Source: an uncultured Bacilli bacterium (GTDB lineage: Bacteria; Bacillota_I; Bacilli_A; RF39; UBA660). From it: 6,574 bases of DNA. Shown here one piece after another: positions 6,104 through 6,574 of this stretch. The position numbers and the translations under genes are program-made. The notes beneath the pieces were generated by a model. It saw only the letters and a program-made list of their open reading frames with translations. It made no database searches and was not told the DNA's origin. Each line of letters opens with the position of its first letter. Positions within the stretch are counted from its first letter, which is position 1. The stretch is taken from the NCBI GenBank assembly GCA_944331725.1, contig CALVJE010000062.1, positions 1-6,574 on the forward strand, written 5' to 3'.

Positions 6104-6181
6104 TTTTCCTATTTTGGTGTAAACACCAAAATAGGAATTAATTATATTATTACTTTTAGAATAAGCAACTTAAGCCTATTT
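6104..6181 (-). repeat. dinD-associated palindromic repeat, copy D (core flipped)
   Basis: Perfect 15-bp arms (6106-6120 and 6123-6137), half-site TTCCTATTTTGGTGT, but the two core bases are AA on the + strand where copies A, B and C have TT. The - strand flank AAAGTAATAATATAATTAAT and the bases before it match copy A closely. On the other side the sequence departs at once from dinD and runs into a different BRO-N fragment. Confidence 0.85.
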
Positions 6182-6190
6182 GAAAGTATA

Positions 6191-6217
6191 TAAAAAAGAA
6201 GCCAAGATAAAGCTTCT
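6191..6217 (-). terminator. Intrinsic terminator of the ferredoxin gene
   Basis: On the - strand AGAAGC (6217-6212) pairs with GCTTCT (6202-6197) around a 9-base loop and is followed by a run of six T (6197-6192). It lies about 30 bases past the ferredoxin stop. Confidence 0.8.
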
Positions 6218-6249
6218 CTGATAAAATACATTATTATTTCATATCAAGA

Positions 6250-6468
6250 TTAAGCAGCTTTTTCTTCTTCCTCTTGACCTTCTTCTATTTCAATTGCACC
6301 AGTAGGACAAGAATCAGCAGCATCTCTTACTTCATCTTGAAGTTCTTCTTTAACTTCTTCTACCTTCGCTTCACTTAATCCTTCATCATTAATTTCAAAT
6401 ATTTCATCACATATCGCTGCACAAGCTCCACAACCAATACAAGCATCTTTATTAACTTTTACTTTCAT
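6250..6468 (-). CDS. Small single-cluster [4Fe-4S] ferredoxin
   Basis: A soluble low-potential electron carrier of 72 residues. The cluster ligands are Cys10, Cys13 and Cys16 in CIGCGAC and Cys54 in SCPTGAI, giving one [4Fe-4S] cluster. The layout resembles the Thermotoga maritima-type ferredoxin, including the shared start MKVxV and the segment DAADSCPTGAI. Cys20 is present, but the second cysteine that forms a disulfide with the equivalent residue in that protein has no counterpart here, so Cys20 is unpaired. The C-terminus is an acidic run (EEGQEEEEKAA) that may steer docking to partners. The ribosome binding site is GGAGGG (6475-6480), and the gene has its own promoter and terminator, so it is a single-gene unit. 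Confidence 0.93.
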   Translation of the reverse strand: MKVKVNKDACIGCGACAAICDEIFEINDEGLSEAKVEEVKEELQDEVRDAADSCPTGAIEIEEGQEEEEKAA

Positions 6469-6486
6469 TTTTATCCCTCCACTTTA

Positions 6487-6514
6487 ATTATATCTTATTT
6501 TTAGTAAAATTAAA
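6487..6514 (-). promoter_or_regulatory. Probable promoter of the ferredoxin gene
   Basis: The - strand carries a perfect TATAAT -10 box (6492-6487). A weak -35 (TTTAAT, 6514-6509) sits 16 bases upstream. The transcript start would fall near the ribosome binding site, giving a very short leader. Confidence 0.55.
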
Positions 6515-6517
6515 TAG

Positions 6518-6549
6518 AAAGTTCCCGAATTATTAAAGGAACTTTTTTT
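6518..6549. terminator. Terminator hairpin upstream of the ferredoxin gene
   Basis: AAAGTTCC (6518-6525) pairs with GGAACTTT (6538-6545) around a 12-base loop. The T run is best on the + strand (6543-6549). On the - strand the following TTTCTATTT is a weaker tail, but the hairpin lies right after a - strand stop codon (6548-6550), so it more likely ends that gene, perhaps in both directions. Confidence 0.6.
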
Positions 6550-6574
6550 AACGACTAAATTCCCAGTCCGAAAT
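6548..6574 (-). CDS. Last codons of a gene entering from the right edge (partial)
   Basis: On the - strand the frame reads ISDWEFSR and then TAA at 6548-6550, immediately before a terminator-like hairpin. Eight residues are too few to identify a family. The case rests on the stop-plus-hairpin arrangement, so the call is tentative. Confidence 0.35.
   Translation of the reverse strand: MSDWEFSR

Larger units (their letters stand above)
5947..6181 (-). pseudogene. dinD: Decayed mosaic of dinD fragments
   Basis: Three separate pieces of dinD-like sequence lie on the - strand, none in a continuous frame. (1) 6104-6181 matches the dinD BRO-N segment base by base, but two codons are stops (AAA to TAG, CAA to TAA), and the palindrome is read YFGVYTKI. 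(2) 6051-6098 reads CTNNLFNHFSDIIKIV, a second BRO-N segment in another frame. It has the more usual HF-x4-K-x-V form and no perfect palindrome, so it comes from a different allele. (3) 5947-5985 reads SERLNSLEAEEN followed by a stop, resembling the dinD C-terminus, with palindrome C right behind it. The bulk of the gene is missing between pieces 2 and 3; the filler at about 5986-6050 has no recognisable coding content. The order on the - strand is BRO-N, BRO-N, C-terminus, as expected from a duplicated dinD that suffered recombination and deletion. Confidence 0.72.

Noticed and set aside
4860..6140. A CRISPR array made of the repeated ATTTTGGTGT elements
   Set aside because: Spacing between copies is irregular, from about 200 to over 600 bases, the intervening DNA is coding or decayed coding sequence, and no cas genes are present.
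5754..6190. An insertion sequence or transposase in the dinD-ferredoxin gap
   Set aside because: No frame on either strand shows transposase motifs, and no terminal inverted repeats with target duplications were seen; the recognisable parts are dinD fragments.

Overview
The window is AT-rich bacterial DNA with very high A/T at third codon positions, strong AGGAGG-type ribosome binding sites and short U-tailed terminators. It carries a sortase, a lipoteichoic-acid-synthase-type enzyme, and UGG rather than UGA as the tryptophan codon. Together these suggest a low-GC Gram-positive bacterium (Bacillota/Bacilli, possibly one of the gut lineages near the Mollicutes) that still has a cell wall and uses the standard bacterial code. 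The placement is inferred from gene content and composition, not from a database match.

Left part (1-4852, + strand, cell envelope). It opens with the last codons of a gene ending in a hydrophobic anchor and a basic tail, as in sortase-sorted surface proteins. A sortase overlaps the end of that gene, and a small five-helix membrane protein follows. A near-consensus promoter (1332-1360) then begins a second unit: an LtaS-type phosphoglycerol transferase with all expected catalytic residues, an unrecognised membrane-anchored extracytoplasmic protein, and the 23S rRNA pseudouridine synthase RluB. This unit ends at a terminator (4823-4852) that can work in both directions.

Right part (4853-6574, - strand). 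It contains an intact full-length dinD (SOS-associated, BRO-N type), a decayed mosaic of dinD pieces, a small single-cluster [4Fe-4S] ferredoxin with its own promoter and terminator, and the last codons of another gene at the edge.

The most unusual feature is a family of palindromes in and around dinD. Four copies of a dyad have half-sites of about 12-15 bp (ATTTTGGTGT and its complement) around a 2-bp AA/TT core. One lies inside the dinD reading frame, one just after its stop, and two in the dinD remnants, again one internal to BRO-N sequence and one just after a DinD-like C-terminal end. Each also shares an AT-rich flank in the same orientation. One copy has its 2-bp core flipped relative to the other three. 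The geometry resembles sites used by serine DNA invertases, and the remnant reads like two dinD alleles joined at a palindrome. A recombination-driven system that exchanges or reassorts dinD segments is the leading hypothesis. No recombinase is visible in the window, and homologous exchange or a dyad-binding regulator remain alternatives.
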